Shown: positions 27,127-36,942, numbered from the stretch's first letter. The stretch: 64,000 nucleotides of DNA from Tianweitania sp. UT-5YL-CI-8 (GCF_030010215.1 NZ_JASCRR010000006.1:211229-275228); one strand, 5' to 3'. The notes: generated by a model not told the origin, from the sequence alone. Program-made: numbers and translations.

Positions 27127-27768
27127 ATGACAAGCAAGACCGAACGACTGCTTTCCCTTCTCGACGGCCAGCCCGTCATCCCGGTGCTGAAAATCGACCG
27201 CGCCGCCGACGCCGTTCCGCTGGCGCGCGCACTAGCCAAGGGCGGGCTGAGAGCCATCGAGATCACGCTGCGCACGCCCGAAGCGCTGGAAGCAATCCGC
27301 CGTGCAGCCGGAGAGGTGGAAGAAGCCATCGTCGGCGCGGGCACCATTCTAGAACCGCGTCAATTCGAGGAGGCAGTGGCTGCCGGATCGAAATTCATTG
27401 TCAGCCCCGGTGTCACCCAGAACCTGCTGAGCGCGGCAGCCGCAAGCGAAGTGCCGCTACTGCCCGGCGCGATCACGCCAGGCGAGATCATGGCCGCGCG
27501 CGACGCCGGTCTGGACTTCCTGAAATTCTTCCCCGCCGAACAAGCCGGCGGCGTGGCTTTTCTCAAGGCGCTTTCCTCGCCGATCCAGGACGTCAAATTC
27601 TGCCCAACCGGCGGCGTCAGCGCAAAGAACGCCAAGGACTATCTCAGCCTTCCCAACGTGATCTGCGTCGGCGGATCATGGGTCGCACCGGACGATCTGG
27701 TCAAAGCCGGAGACTGGGACGCCATCGAAGCCCTTGCGCGCGAAGCCAGCGGCTTGCGCAAGGTCTGA
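27127..27768 (+). CDS. eda: 2-dehydro-3-deoxy-phosphogluconate aldolase (KDPG aldolase)
   Basis: A 213-residue class I aldolase. The general-base Glu is in [11 protein letters not shown] near residue 46, the Schiff-base Lys in DFLKFFPAE near 134, and the phosphate-binding GGVS near 162. It splits KDPG to pyruvate and glyceraldehyde 3-phosphate in the Entner-Doudoroff pathway. Start ATG 27127; the in-frame extension to 27043 overlaps the muramidase and is not supported. A strong terminator follows at 27898-27931. Confidence 0.93.
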   Translation: MTSKTERLLSLLDGQPVIPVLKIDRAADAVPLARALAKGGLRAIEITLRTPEALEAIRRAAGEVEEAIVGAGTILEPRQFEEAVAAGSKFIVSPGVTQNLLSAAAASEVPLLPGAITPGEIMAARDAGLDFLKFFPAEQAGGVAFLKALSSPIQDVKFCPTGGVSAKNAKDYLSLPNVICVGGSWVAPDDLVKAGDWDAIEALAREASGLRKV

Positions 27769-27770
27769 CC

Positions 27771-27883
27771 GCTACAGCATCGGCCCGAAAATCGGAATCG
27801 ATTTCGGAAAGCATGATGCTTGGATTCAATAAGTTAGAGCGTCCTTTGTGCGTCCGAATGAACGCACGGCGCTCCAAGCAGCT
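27771..27883. repeat. rhizobial-type intergenic repeat with dyad
   Basis: The stretch has the make-up of short repeats commonly found after genes in Mesorhizobium-like genomes. It includes GAAAATCGGAATCGATTTC, an AGCATGATGC block, and a dyad with outer arms GAGCG/CGCTC and inner arms TGCGT/ACGCA (27838-27874). No second copy is seen in this window. Confidence 0.45.
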
Positions 27884-27897
27884 CTACAAACAAAAAG

Positions 27898-27931
27898 AAA
27901 CCGGCGGGACATCAAGTCCCCGCCGGTTTTT
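27898..27931. terminator. bidirectional terminator between eda and DUF882 gene
   Basis: AAACCGGCGGG (27898-27908) pairs with CCCGCCGGTTT across a short loop and one bulged C, followed by a T run on the plus strand. On the minus strand the flanking AAAGAAACC gives a T-rich tail, so it can serve both convergent genes. Confidence 0.88.
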
Positions 27932-27951
27932 GTATTCTATCCGTAGACCGT

Positions 27952-29874
27952 TCAGTTTGCTTTGAAGCGCGCCACCGAGAGGAACTTCACGGCGCTGCCG
28001 GAGAAGCGGTTGGCCTCGGCCTGCTGCTCGCTGGTCTGGAAGCCGGAGGTGTAGACTTCCTGCGGCGCGGTGCGAACGATGTTGTAGGCGAAGCGCGGTG
28101 CAGTGGTTGCATCCGTCACCGTCGTCACCGCCTGGTTGCTGCTCAGAGCCCAGCGTGCGCCTTTCGGCTCGGCTGCGACGACGACCGCCTTGCGGTCCGG
28201 CTTCGTATCCTGCGCGGCGGGACGTGCGGCCTTGCGTGTGGTCTTGGCACCGGCCGACGCGACGGGATCGACGCTTTCGGCAGGGGCAGCGACAGTCGGT
28301 TTAGGCGCGGCTGTCGCAACGGCTTTGGCCGCGGTGGGTACGACGGCTTTCGGTGCGTTGACAGCCATTGGCGGTTGCTGGGCCACCAACGCAGCCACGG
28401 TCAGTTCTTCGCCACGCGGCGCTGCCTGAGGAGCAGGTGTCGGCGCCTGCTTTGCAGCCATCGCGGCCTGAACCGCCATATCCTGCGGACGCGCTGCCGG
28501 GACAGGTGCTGCGACCGTCGGTGCTTTCGGAGCCTCGGCCGAAGCCAAGGCCATCAAGGTGTCCGGCTGCGCCGCAGCTTCGGCAACGGTAGCCGGGGCT
28601 GCCGGTGTATAGGCGGGACGCCAGGTGGGAAGCGGAACATTGGCTTCGGCGATGGTGGTTTCAGCCGTTGTCGGAGCCAGTTCCGGCGCTGGATCGCCGG
28701 AAGCTGCACCGAACGGAATGCTCTGCGGCGCGGCAGGTACGACGGCGGGCGTCGGCGCCTCCGCTATGACGGCGGCGAGCTGCTGCTGGGCCGGCGCGAC
28801 ATCCGCCTGCGGACGGGGCGCGAAGGCCGGGATCGGCACGCTGCGCATGGGAAGTGCCGCGATAATGGTCTCAGGCGTCTCGACCGGAGCCTGTTCGGCA
28901 ATTTGCGGAAGCTCGGCACGTCGTGCGTATTCAGGCGCAATGACCTGGATGCCTGGCAGCGACGCTTTCGGGGCCGGAGCGGCAGCGGAAGCAACGGCGA
29001 CAGGCGCACGCACTGGGGCCGCAGCCGGCTTGGTCGGCGCCTTGGGGCGGGGAGCCGCCACAGCGACCTGGGATTCGCCGGTATCCTCGTCCTCGTCGGC
29101 ACCGCCGCCGAATAGCGCGGCCAACAGGCCACCCGAGCGTTTCGGCGCGCTGGCCGAAGCGACGCTTAGCGAGCCGCTGGCCTTGCGGGATTTATAGGAT
29201 GCAAGCGCCTGCTCATAGCCAGGCAATGGCTTGCCGTCGCTGGGCACGTGAAGCGTCTTGCCGTTCGGGAAAATCGAAACCAGTTCCCTGCGGCTGATGC
29301 CCGGCCAATGGCGGACATTGCCGACATCCATGTGGATGAAGGGCGATCCTGAGCTCGGATAATATCCGACGCCGCCGCCCTGAAGTTTCAGCGCGTTGTC
29401 GCGCAGCGTCTTGAGCTTTACGCCGGGAATGTAGAAGTCCATCGCCTTGCCGAGCATGTGCTGGCTTTTCTCGGCCACGCCCTTGCTGCGGCTGCGCAGC
29501 ATGGAATTGGTGGCAGGCGAGCGATAGGCGGAAACAACGTTGATGTAGCCGGATGCACCCGAAGCGCGATAATTTTCCCACACCAGATCGAACAGACGCG
29601 GGTCCATCTTGGTCGGCTCGTTGCGACGCCAGTCACGCAGGAACTGATTGAGCTTCTTCAAGCCATCGGCGTCGTAACGACCGTTGCGCTTGAAGGTGAT
29701 CTCCGCCTTCTCGCCGGTATGGATGAAGTGCACCTTCAGCGTACGCGTTTCCGCGGCTGCGCCAGTAGGAGAAGCTGCGATGAAACCACAGGCGAGCATG
29801 GCGCCCGTGAGCCACTTGGCCCAACGGCTTGGAGTTGCATGCGGCCTGCGCTTGTCGTCTTCGATTCTATTCAA
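27952..29874 (-). CDS. DUF882 (YcbK-type) M15A peptidase-like protein with long Ala/Pro-rich tail
   Basis: A 640-residue exported protein. A hydrophobic leader (about residues 22-42, cleavage near GAAAE) is followed by the DUF882/M15A domain (about 44-205), with SAYRSPATN, SQHMLGKAMDFYIPG and HMDVGNVRHW as the metal-binding His/Asp sites of a D,D/L,D-carboxypeptidase-like enzyme. From about residue 225 to 600 the chain is low complexity, rich in Ala, Pro and Val. A last conserved piece (TAPRFAYNIVRTAPQEVYTSGF) closes it. The usual YcbK is only about 180 residues; the tail may span the periplasm or bind wall. Confidence 0.85.
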   Translation of the reverse strand: MNRIEDDKRRPHATPSRWAKWLTGAMLACGFIAASPTGAAAETRTLKVHFIHTGEKAEITFKRNGRYDADGLKKLNQFLRDWRRNEPTKMDPRLFDLVWENYRASGASGYINVVSAYRSPATNSMLRSRSKGVAEKSQHMLGKAMDFYIPGVKLKTLRDNALKLQGGGVGYYPSSGSPFIHMDVGNVRHWPGISRRELVSIFPNGKTLHVPSDGKPLPGYEQALASYKSRKASGSLSVASASAPKRSGGLLAALFGGGADEDEDTGESQVAVAAPRPKAPTKPAAAPVRAPVAVASAAAPAPKASLPGIQVIAPEYARRAELPQIAEQAPVETPETIIAALPMRSVPIPAFAPRPQADVAPAQQQLAAVIAEAPTPAVVPAAPQSIPFGAASGDPAPELAPTTAETTIAEANVPLPTWRPAYTPAAPATVAEAAAQPDTLMALASAEAPKAPTVAAPVPAARPQDMAVQAAMAAKQAPTPAPQAAPRGEELTVAALVAQQPPMAVNAPKAVVPTAAKAVATAAPKPTVAAPAESVDPVASAGAKTTRKAARPAAQDTKPDRKAVVVAAEPKGARWALSSNQAVTTVTDATTAPRFAYNIVRTAPQEVYTSGFQTSEQQAEANRFSGSAVKFLSVARFKAN

Positions 29875-30116
29875 ATCAAAAGGCCCTGTTTAGGCTGCCA
29901 GTTGTCCCCGGATTTGAAGCCCGGACAGCGTGTGGATTCGTGTCCGACTATCGATCCTAATGGTTAATCACTGCTTATTGAAGAGCAAATGCGGTGAGAG
30001 CGTGGCAATACGCACACAAAAAAGATGCGCGCTCATTCATGGTAAACCAATGGTTTATTTGAGCAAATAGGCTCGGACATCCGCGACGCCGGAAGGCAAA
30101 CTTTTTTCGCTTTGCC
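29875..30116. promoter_or_regulatory. spacer upstream of DUF882 gene
   Basis: This 242-base stretch is AT-rich between about 29950 and 30070 and should contain the promoter of the DUF882 gene. I see no clear -35/-10 pair, operator or terminator to report. Confidence 0.3.
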
Positions 30117-31595
30117 TTACATGCGGTCAACTTCAGGCTCGATGCCATATTCTTTGAGCTTGCGGTAGAGCGTCGAGCGACCGATGCCCAGGCGGCGGGC
30201 GACTTCGCTCATCTGCCCGTTGTAGTGCTCGATAGCCATTTTGATCATCTCAAGTTCGACATCGGCGAGCGAGCGCATATTGCCGCGTTCATCGAGCACC
30301 CTCACGGCGCCGCTCGGTATTTGCGGCGGGATTTTTGGATGGGAGGCGCCAACACTGGCGACCGGCCCGACTCCCACGACCCCGCGCCCGCCCTCATCCG
30401 CGACGCCGTGAACCTGGGCACGGATCTGGGGAAACTCGTCCTCTCCCAGCATGTCGCCATCGCTCAACACCGAAGCGCGGAACATGGCATTTTCGAGCTG
30501 GCGGATGTTGCCCGGCCAGTCATAGGCCTCGAGCAGGTGCATCGCCTCGTCGGAAATGTCAGGGACGCGGCCATGCGGCGTGGATTCGGCAAAACGGACG
30601 AGGAAATGCCGCGCAAGCAGCGGAATGTCTTCACGGCGCTCGCGCAAGGGCGGCACGAAGATCGGAAACACGTTCAGCCGGTAGAACAAATCCTCCCTGA
30701 ACTTTCCGTTCTTGACCAATTCCAGCAGATTGCGATGCGTCGCCGAAATCAGCCGGATGTCGACCTTGACGGCAGAGCGCCCGCCCACCGGATCGACCTC
30801 GCCCATCTGCACCGCCCGAAGCAGCTTGACCTGCACGTCCAGCGGGAGGTCGCCGATCTCATCGAGGAACAAGGTGCCGCCATGCGCCTCGACGAATTTG
30901 CCGATGTGCCGTTCGGTGGCTCCCGTGAACGAGCCTTTCTCGTGGCCGAACAGGATGCTTTCGACCAGAGTTTCCGGGATCGCGCCGCAATTGACCGTCA
31001 CGAAGGGCTTCGAGCGGCGGTCGCCGGTGCCCTGGATGGCGCGGGCGACAAGTTCCTTGCCGACGCCCGATTCGCCCTCGATGATGATCGGAATGTTGGA
31101 CGCCGAGGCCTTCCGCCCAAGCTGAATGACGCGCTCCATCGCCTCGCTGTTGGTCACAAGGTCGCGGAAGGTGGGCGTGGGCGCCCGTTTCGGCGCGGCG
31201 CGGCGAAGCTTGCCGCCCAGTTCCTCGACCTTCAAGGCCTTGATCAGGGCGGCATTCAGCCGTTCCGGAGACGTCGGCTTCACCACGAAATCGAATGCGC
31301 CGTGCCGCATGGCCAGCACGGCGGTGTCGATACCGCCTTGCGCGGTCTGCACCACGACGGGGATGGACATCGCCCGTTCGCGCATGGCTTCGAGCACGCC
31401 GATGCCGCTGAGGCCAGGCATGACGAGATCGAGCACCAGGGCGGTGACCTCCTGGCCGCGCGGACCGTCCAGTACGGCCAAGGCGGCCTCTCCGCTATCG
31501 ACCGCGACGGTACTGTGGCCGAACTTGCCCAACGCCGCTTCGATGAGGCGGCGTTGCACAGGATCGTCATCGACTATGAGTATGGAACCTGTCAT
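30117..31595 (-). CDS. NtrC-family sigma-54-dependent response regulator
   Basis: A 492-residue regulator in three parts: receiver (residues 1-120, phosphoacceptor Asp56 in LVLDLVMPG), AAA+ domain (about 140-390) and Fis-type helix-turn-helix at the end (MSEVARRLGIGRSTLYRKL). Walker A is GESGVGKE, Walker B GGTLFLDEIGDLP. The sigma-54 contact loop reads GSFTGA instead of the usual GAFTGA. No sensor kinase gene is adjacent, so its partner is elsewhere. Start ATG 31595 is chosen because the preceding 22 codons have no family similarity. Targets unknown. Confidence 0.88.
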   Translation of the reverse strand: MTGSILIVDDDPVQRRLIEAALGKFGHSTVAVDSGEAALAVLDGPRGQEVTALVLDLVMPGLSGIGVLEAMRERAMSIPVVVQTAQGGIDTAVLAMRHGAFDFVVKPTSPERLNAALIKALKVEELGGKLRRAAPKRAPTPTFRDLVTNSEAMERVIQLGRKASASNIPIIIEGESGVGKELVARAIQGTGDRRSKPFVTVNCGAIPETLVESILFGHEKGSFTGATERHIGKFVEAHGGTLFLDEIGDLPLDVQVKLLRAVQMGEVDPVGGRSAVKVDIRLISATHRNLLELVKNGKFREDLFYRLNVFPIFVPPLRERREDIPLLARHFLVRFAESTPHGRVPDISDEAMHLLEAYDWPGNIRQLENAMFRASVLSDGDMLGEDEFPQIRAQVHGVADEGGRGVVGVGPVASVGASHPKIPPQIPSGAVRVLDERGNMRSLADVELEMIKMAIEHYNGQMSEVARRLGIGRSTLYRKLKEYGIEPEVDRM

Positions 31596-31735
31596 GAATG
31601 AATGATGCGCGTCCGATGGGTGAGACTTTAGTGGATCATCTTGGCACAGGGTTATAAACAAGCTTTCAAGAAACCCGGTGAACGAAATACTAGAATTATG
31701 ATTGCGTCGACGCGGCGCGGCAAAGAGGGACTTGC

Positions 31736-33568
31736 ATGCATCGGACTACCGGCAACCGAGCACCGGGCCTTGCGGCGACGGAGGGCGCGGCTCTGGGCAA
31801 TTTGCCAGAGTGGAATCTCGCTGACCTCTATCCGACCATGGACGGGCCGGAACTCAAGCGCGACATGGAGAAGGCGGATAAGGACGCCACGGCCTTCGAG
31901 AGCCGCTGGAAAGGCACGCTGCTCGTCGAGGCCGGACGCGGCAAGGATGGACGCCTCGGCGAAGCGCTCAAATCCTACGAGATGCTCGAAGAACTGATCG
32001 GCCGCATCGTATCCTATGCGGGGCTGGTCTATGCCGGAGACACCGCCGATCCGCAGCGCGCCAAGCTCTATGGCGACATCCAGGAGAAAATGACCGATGC
32101 CAGCGCGCATCTGTTGTTCTTCGCGCTCGAGCTCAACCAGATTGATGACACGCTGATTGCGGCGGCCCTCGATAACGATCCCCTGTTCGACCATTATCGT
32201 CCCTGGGTGATGGATCTGCGCAAGGAAAAGCCGTTCCAGCTGGAAGACCGGGTCGAGCAGCTGTTCCACGAAAAGTCGATCACCGGCCGCGGCGCCTGGA
32301 ACCGGCTGTTCGACGAACAGATGACCGCGTTACGCTTCGACATCCAGGGCGAGGAACTGACGCTTGAGCCGGCGCTGAACCGGCTTCAGTCCGCCGATCC
32401 CGAAATGCGCCGTCTCGCCGCCGAAGCCCTGGCCAGGACCTTCGGCAAAAACCTGCGCACCTTCACGCTGATCACCAACACGCTGGCCAAGGACAAGGAA
32501 ATCTCCGACCGCTGGCGCGGCTTCGACGACATCGCCGATTCCCGCCACCTCGCCAACCGTGTCGAACGCGAAGTCGTCGACGCCCTATCTTCGGCCGTGC
32601 GCGAGGCGTATCCGCGCCTGTCTCACCGCTATTACGCCATGAAGGCGAAGTGGCTGGGCATGGAGACGATGAACCACTGGGACCGCAACGCGCCGCTACC
32701 GGAGACGCCACAGGCGATCATCGGCTGGGAAGAGGCCAAGAACACGGTGCTCGACGCGTATAACGAATTCTCGCCCGACATGGCCAGGATCGCCCGCACC
32801 TTCTTCGACCGCTCGTGGATCGACGCTCCGGTGCGCCCGGGCAAGGCGCCGGGCGCTTTCGCCCACCCGACCGTTCCGTCGGCGCACCCTTACGTTCTGC
32901 TGAATTATATGGGCAAGCCGCGCGACGTGATGACGCTCGCCCATGAACTCGGCCACGGCGTCCATCAGGTCCTGGCCGGGAGCCAGGGCGCGCTCATGGC
33001 GTCGACGCCGCTGACCTTGGCGGAGACCGCTTCGGTATTCGGCGAGATGCTGACGTTCCGCTCGCTGCTCGACCGCACCACCGACAAGCGCGAGCGCAAG
33101 GCGATGCTGGCCCAGAAGGTCGAGGACATGATCAACACGGTCGTGCGCCAGATCGCTTTCTACGAATTCGAGCGCCGGGTCCACACCGAACGCCGCGCCG
33201 GCGAATTGACCTCCGATCGGCTCGGCGCCTTGTGGCTCGAAGTTCAGGGCGAAAGCCTCGGGCCCGCGATCACGATGCGCGAAGGCTACGAGACCTTCTG
33301 GACCTACATCCCGCACTTCATCCACTCACCTTTCTACGTCTATGCCTATGCCTTCGGCGACTGCCTGGTGAATTCGCTCTACGCGGTCTATCAGAACGCC
33401 GAGCGCGGCTTCCAAGACAAGTATTTCGACCTGCTGCGCGCCGGCGGCACCAAGCACCACTCCGAACTGCTCAAGCCGTTCGGGCTCGATGCGTCCGATC
33501 CCGCCTTCTGGCAGAAGGGCCTGTCGGTCATCGGTTCGCTGATCGATGAGCTGGAAACGCTCGACTAG
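31736..33568 (+). CDS. pepF: M3-family oligoendopeptidase F
   Basis: A 610-residue zinc peptidase of family M3B. The HEXXH site is HELGH at residues 403-407, with a downstream Glu in the ETASVFGEM segment as third ligand. The N-terminal WNLADLYPTMDG is a typical PepF opening. It degrades oligopeptides in the cytoplasm. It is followed by pabB after 15 bases, so they may share a transcript. The start at 31736 has GAGGGAC upstream. Confidence 0.93.
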   Translation: MHRTTGNRAPGLAATEGAALGNLPEWNLADLYPTMDGPELKRDMEKADKDATAFESRWKGTLLVEAGRGKDGRLGEALKSYEMLEELIGRIVSYAGLVYAGDTADPQRAKLYGDIQEKMTDASAHLLFFALELNQIDDTLIAAALDNDPLFDHYRPWVMDLRKEKPFQLEDRVEQLFHEKSITGRGAWNRLFDEQMTALRFDIQGEELTLEPALNRLQSADPEMRRLAAEALARTFGKNLRTFTLITNTLAKDKEISDRWRGFDDIADSRHLANRVEREVVDALSSAVREAYPRLSHRYYAMKAKWLGMETMNHWDRNAPLPETPQAIIGWEEAKNTVLDAYNEFSPDMARIARTFFDRSWIDAPVRPGKAPGAFAHPTVPSAHPYVLLNYMGKPRDVMTLAHELGHGVHQVLAGSQGALMASTPLTLAETASVFGEMLTFRSLLDRTTDKRERKAMLAQKVEDMINTVVRQIAFYEFERRVHTERRAGELTSDRLGALWLEVQGESLGPAITMREGYETFWTYIPHFIHSPFYVYAYAFGDCLVNSLYAVYQNAERGFQDKYFDLLRAGGTKHHSELLKPFGLDASDPAFWQKGLSVIGSLIDELETLD

Positions 33569-33583
33569 CCAGGAGCGATTAAG

Positions 33584-34726
33584 ATGATCGCGCCTTTCGT
33601 GCTGTTTCGCGACGATGTGGCGGGACATGATCTTCTGTTCGAAAGCCCCGCCGAGATTATAGTGGCGGAGACTGCAGATGCCTTCTTCCCGGCCATGGAA
33701 GCGTTGGAAAAGGCACGCCGAGGCGGCAAATGGCTGGCGGGCTATTTTTCTTACGAGGCCGGCTATCTGCTGGAGCCGAAGCTGTGGCCGATCCTGCCGG
33801 AGGGCCGACGCACGCCGCTGGTCTGCATGGGTGTTTTCGACCGGCCTTCCGAACGAAACCTGCCCGCCCCTTCGCCTGCCACCAACGGGCCGATCTTCGA
33901 GGCACGCGCGGCATGGTCGGAAAGCGATTATGCCGAGCGATTCACGCGCCTGCACCAGCATCTGCGCCAAGGCGACTGCTACCAGGGTAACCTCACCTTT
34001 CCGATCCATGCGCAATGGTCGGGCACGCCGCTGAGCGCGTTCGAAGCGCTGGTCGAGCGTCAGCCGGTGAAGTACGGCGCGCTTGTATCGCTTACCGGCC
34101 CCACTGTACTGTCACGCTCTCCCGAGCTGTTTTTCGACATCGACGCGGAAGGGTGGATCGAAACCCATCCGATGAAGGGGACGGCGCCGCGTGGCCGCAC
34201 CAAGGCCGAAGACGAGCGGCAGAAACGCTTCTTGCGCAACGACGAGAAGAACCAGGCCGAGAACCGGATGATCGTCGATCTCCTGCGCAACGACATCTCG
34301 CTGATCAGCGAGGTCGGCAGCCTGGACGTGCCCGAACTGTTCCGCATCGAGACCTATCCGACCCTGCACACCATGGTCAGCCGCGTGCGTGCAAAACTCC
34401 TGCCGGACCTGACGATCGAGCGCATCTTCGCGGCCCTGTTCCCCTGCGGTTCGATCACCGGCGCGCCGAAAATCCGCGCCATGGAAATCCTGCGCCAGTT
34501 GGAAGCCGCTCCTCGCGACGCCTATTGCGGCGCCATCGGCTGGATTTCGCCGGCCGGCCCGATGCGCTTTTCCGTCGCCATCCGCACCATCACGCTGCAC
34601 GAGAACGGCGAGGCCGTCTACAATGTCGGCGGTGGGGTGGTGTTCGATTCCACCGCCGAGGAGGAATATGCCGAATGCCTTCTGAAAGCGCGGTTCGCGA
34701 CGGGAACGGTTCCAGCTTCGGACTGA
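33584..34726 (+). CDS. pabB: aminodeoxychorismate synthase component I
   Basis: A 380-residue chorismate-utilising enzyme. The conserved blocks are GNLTFPI near residue 138, HPMKGTAPRGRT near 195, ENRMIVDLLRNDI near 226 and the C-terminal PCGSITGAPKIRAMEIL near 286, the chorismate pocket. It lacks an attached glutamine amidotransferase, so a separate PabA or TrpG must supply ammonia. It makes 4-amino-4-deoxychorismate for folate synthesis. The pabC-type lyase gene overlaps its end by 52 bases. Confidence 0.92.
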   Translation: MIAPFVLFRDDVAGHDLLFESPAEIIVAETADAFFPAMEALEKARRGGKWLAGYFSYEAGYLLEPKLWPILPEGRRTPLVCMGVFDRPSERNLPAPSPATNGPIFEARAAWSESDYAERFTRLHQHLRQGDCYQGNLTFPIHAQWSGTPLSAFEALVERQPVKYGALVSLTGPTVLSRSPELFFDIDAEGWIETHPMKGTAPRGRTKAEDERQKRFLRNDEKNQAENRMIVDLLRNDISLISEVGSLDVPELFRIETYPTLHTMVSRVRAKLLPDLTIERIFAALFPCGSITGAPKIRAMEILRQLEAAPRDAYCGAIGWISPAGPMRFSVAIRTITLHENGEAVYNVGGGVVFDSTAEEEYAECLLKARFATGTVPASD

Positions 34727-35331
34727 TCGAAACGTTTCGGTGGGAACCCGGGAGCGGCTTCGTCAGGCTGGAACGACACCTGGCCCGGCTGGCCGCGTCC
34801 TCCGAAGCCCTTAGCTTTGCCTATCCTGAAGCCGAGATCAGAGACCGCTTGGCCGGCGTCAAGGCGAACGGTCCGCTGCGAGTCCGGCTCGAACTCTCAG
34901 CAACAGGCACCGTCGATCTGGTGGCACAACCGTTTGTGCCGCTGTCTCCGGATACCGTCTGGAACGTCCGCATCGCCGGGACGCAACTCGATTCCACGAA
35001 CGCGCTGCTTCGCCATAAAACCACGCGCCGCCAACTCTATGATGCAGCCCGCGCCGAATTTTCCCGCGAAGACGCCGATGAGGTCATTCTCCTCAACGAG
35101 CTTGGAGAGGTCTGCGAGGGCACGATCACCACCATCTTCGCCGAGCGCGAGGACGGCATCCTGGTCACGCCGCCGCTTGAATGCGGTCTGCTAGCCGGGG
35201 TTTTACGGGAAGAATTGCTGGCGAACGGGAAGGCTGTAGAGGAGATCATTCATCACACCGACCTCGAACGGTGCCCCAATATTTTCTGCGGCAATTCGCT
35301 TCGCGGGCTGATTCCAGTATCCTTGCGATAA
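34675..35331 (+). CDS. pabC: class IV aminotransferase, aminodeoxychorismate lyase-like
   Basis: A 218-residue fold-type IV PLP enzyme. The likely PLP Lys is in NALLRHKTTRRQLYD near residue 108, and the later ADEVILLNELGEVCEGTITTIF block is the cofactor-phosphate motif of the family. It would release 4-aminobenzoate from aminodeoxychorismate made by PabB. ATG 34675 with GAGGAA upstream lies inside the last 52 bases of pabB in another frame, so the two are translationally coupled. It is shorter than a typical 260-residue PabC. Confidence 0.86.
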   Translation: MPSESAVRDGNGSSFGLIETFRWEPGSGFVRLERHLARLAASSEALSFAYPEAEIRDRLAGVKANGPLRVRLELSATGTVDLVAQPFVPLSPDTVWNVRIAGTQLDSTNALLRHKTTRRQLYDAARAEFSREDADEVILLNELGEVCEGTITTIFAEREDGILVTPPLECGLLAGVLREELLANGKAVEEIIHHTDLERCPNIFCGNSLRGLIPVSLR

Positions 35332-35496
35332 CTGGCGCAAAACAAACCCGAAACCGTCATGCAACTGTGGTAGCAGCGGTTCGTTGCAGGTAACCATCCC
35401 AGACGAAAGCTGCGGTTTGGGGTTTATTGTGACACAGTTCTGTGGTTAGCCAAACAATAGGAAAAGCACAGCAACAGAAAAGGAGTGCCCCCGTAA

Positions 35497-36942
35497 ATGG
35501 CGAAAGCAAAATGGCCGGTCTACGGTGAGATAACAGGACCAATCGTGATGATCGGCTTCGGCTCGATCGGTCGCGGAACCCTCCCCCTCATTGAACGCCA
35601 TTTCAAGTTCGACACATCGCGGATGACGGTCATCGACCCCCGCGATACGGACCGGAAAATTCTGGATGAGCGCGGTATCGCCTTTATCCAGGACTCGGTC
35701 ACGAAGGAGAACTACAAGGATTTGCTGACGCCATTGCTGACGAAAGGCGGGGGACAGGGCTTCTGCGTCAACCTGTCGGTCGATACCGGATCGGTCGACC
35801 TGATGCATCTCTGCCGTAAGCTCGGCGTGCTTTACATCGACACGGTGATCGAACCCTGGCTCGGTTTCTACTTCGACGACGATAAGGACAATGCCGAGCG
35901 CACCAACTATGCGCTGCGCGAGACGCTGCTGGCGGAGCGCCGCAAGCATCCCGGCGGGACGACCGCCGTCTCCACCTGCGGCGCCAACCCCGGAATGGTC
36001 TCCTGGTTCGTCAAGCAGGCGCTTCTCAATCTCGCCCGCGATCTGGAACTCGACTTCGAGGAGCCGGCGCAGTCCGACCGCGAAGGCTGGGCCAAGCTGA
36101 TGAAGAAGGCCGGCGTCAAGGGCGTCCACATCGCCGAACGCGACACACAGCGGGCCAAGGAGCCTAAGCCGCTCAACGTTTTCTGGAATACATGGTCGGT
36201 CGAGGGATTCATTTCGGAAGGCTTGCAGCCCGCCGAACTTGGCTGGGGAACGCACGAGAAGTGGATGCCGAAGAACGCCCGGAAGCAAAAGGAAGGCTGC
36301 AAGGCGGCGATCTTCCTGGAGCAGCCCGGCGCCAACACGCGTGTGCGCACATGGTGCCCGACGCCAGGACCGCAATACGGCCTTCTGGTAACCCACAACG
36401 AGGCAATTTCGATCTCGGACTATTACACGGTCCGGTCGAAGGGAGGGAAGGTCAAGTACCGACCGACCTGTCACTACGCCTATCATCCGTGCAACGACGC
36501 CATCCTGTCGATGAACGAGATGTTTGGCGCAGCCGGCAAGCCGCAGCCGCTGCTTCACGTTCTCGACGAAAACGAGCTGGTGGATGGGCGCGACGAGCTT
36601 GGCGTCCTGCTCTACGGTCACGACAAGAATGCCTACTGGTACGGCTCGCAGCTGACGCTCGAAGAAGCCCGCAAGCTGGCGCCTTACCAGAACGCGACCG
36701 GCATGCAGGTGACGTCGGCGGTGCTGGCCGGCATGGTCTGGGCCTTGGAAAATCCGGAAGCCGGTATTGTCGAGGCTGACGAGATGGATTATCGCCGCTG
36801 CCTGGAAGTGCAGTCGCGCTATCTCGGGACGATGGCCGGCTATTACACCGATTGGACACCGCTCGAAGGCCGGCCGGGCCTGTTCGAGGAAGACCTCGAC
36901 CAAGACGATCCGTGGCAGTTCCGCAATATTCTGGTGCGGTGA
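35497..36942 (+). CDS. hss: homospermidine synthase
   Basis: A 481-residue enzyme with the bacterial homospermidine synthase pattern: a Rossmann motif GFGSIGRGTLPLI at residues 20-32, STCGANPGMVSWFVKQAL near 162, and LNVFWNTWSVEGF near 225. It uses NAD to join two putrescine-derived butylamine units into sym-homospermidine, a major polyamine in rhizobia. Putrescine would come from the decarboxylase at 15-16 kb. A likely AGGAG site is 11-15 bases before ATG 35497. It appears monocistronic. Confidence 0.94.
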   Translation: MAKAKWPVYGEITGPIVMIGFGSIGRGTLPLIERHFKFDTSRMTVIDPRDTDRKILDERGIAFIQDSVTKENYKDLLTPLLTKGGGQGFCVNLSVDTGSVDLMHLCRKLGVLYIDTVIEPWLGFYFDDDKDNAERTNYALRETLLAERRKHPGGTTAVSTCGANPGMVSWFVKQALLNLARDLELDFEEPAQSDREGWAKLMKKAGVKGVHIAERDTQRAKEPKPLNVFWNTWSVEGFISEGLQPAELGWGTHEKWMPKNARKQKEGCKAAIFLEQPGANTRVRTWCPTPGPQYGLLVTHNEAISISDYYTVRSKGGKVKYRPTCHYAYHPCNDAILSMNEMFGAAGKPQPLLHVLDENELVDGRDELGVLLYGHDKNAYWYGSQLTLEEARKLAPYQNATGMQVTSAVLAGMVWALENPEAGIVEADEMDYRRCLEVQSRYLGTMAGYYTDWTPLEGRPGLFEEDLDQDDPWQFRNILVR

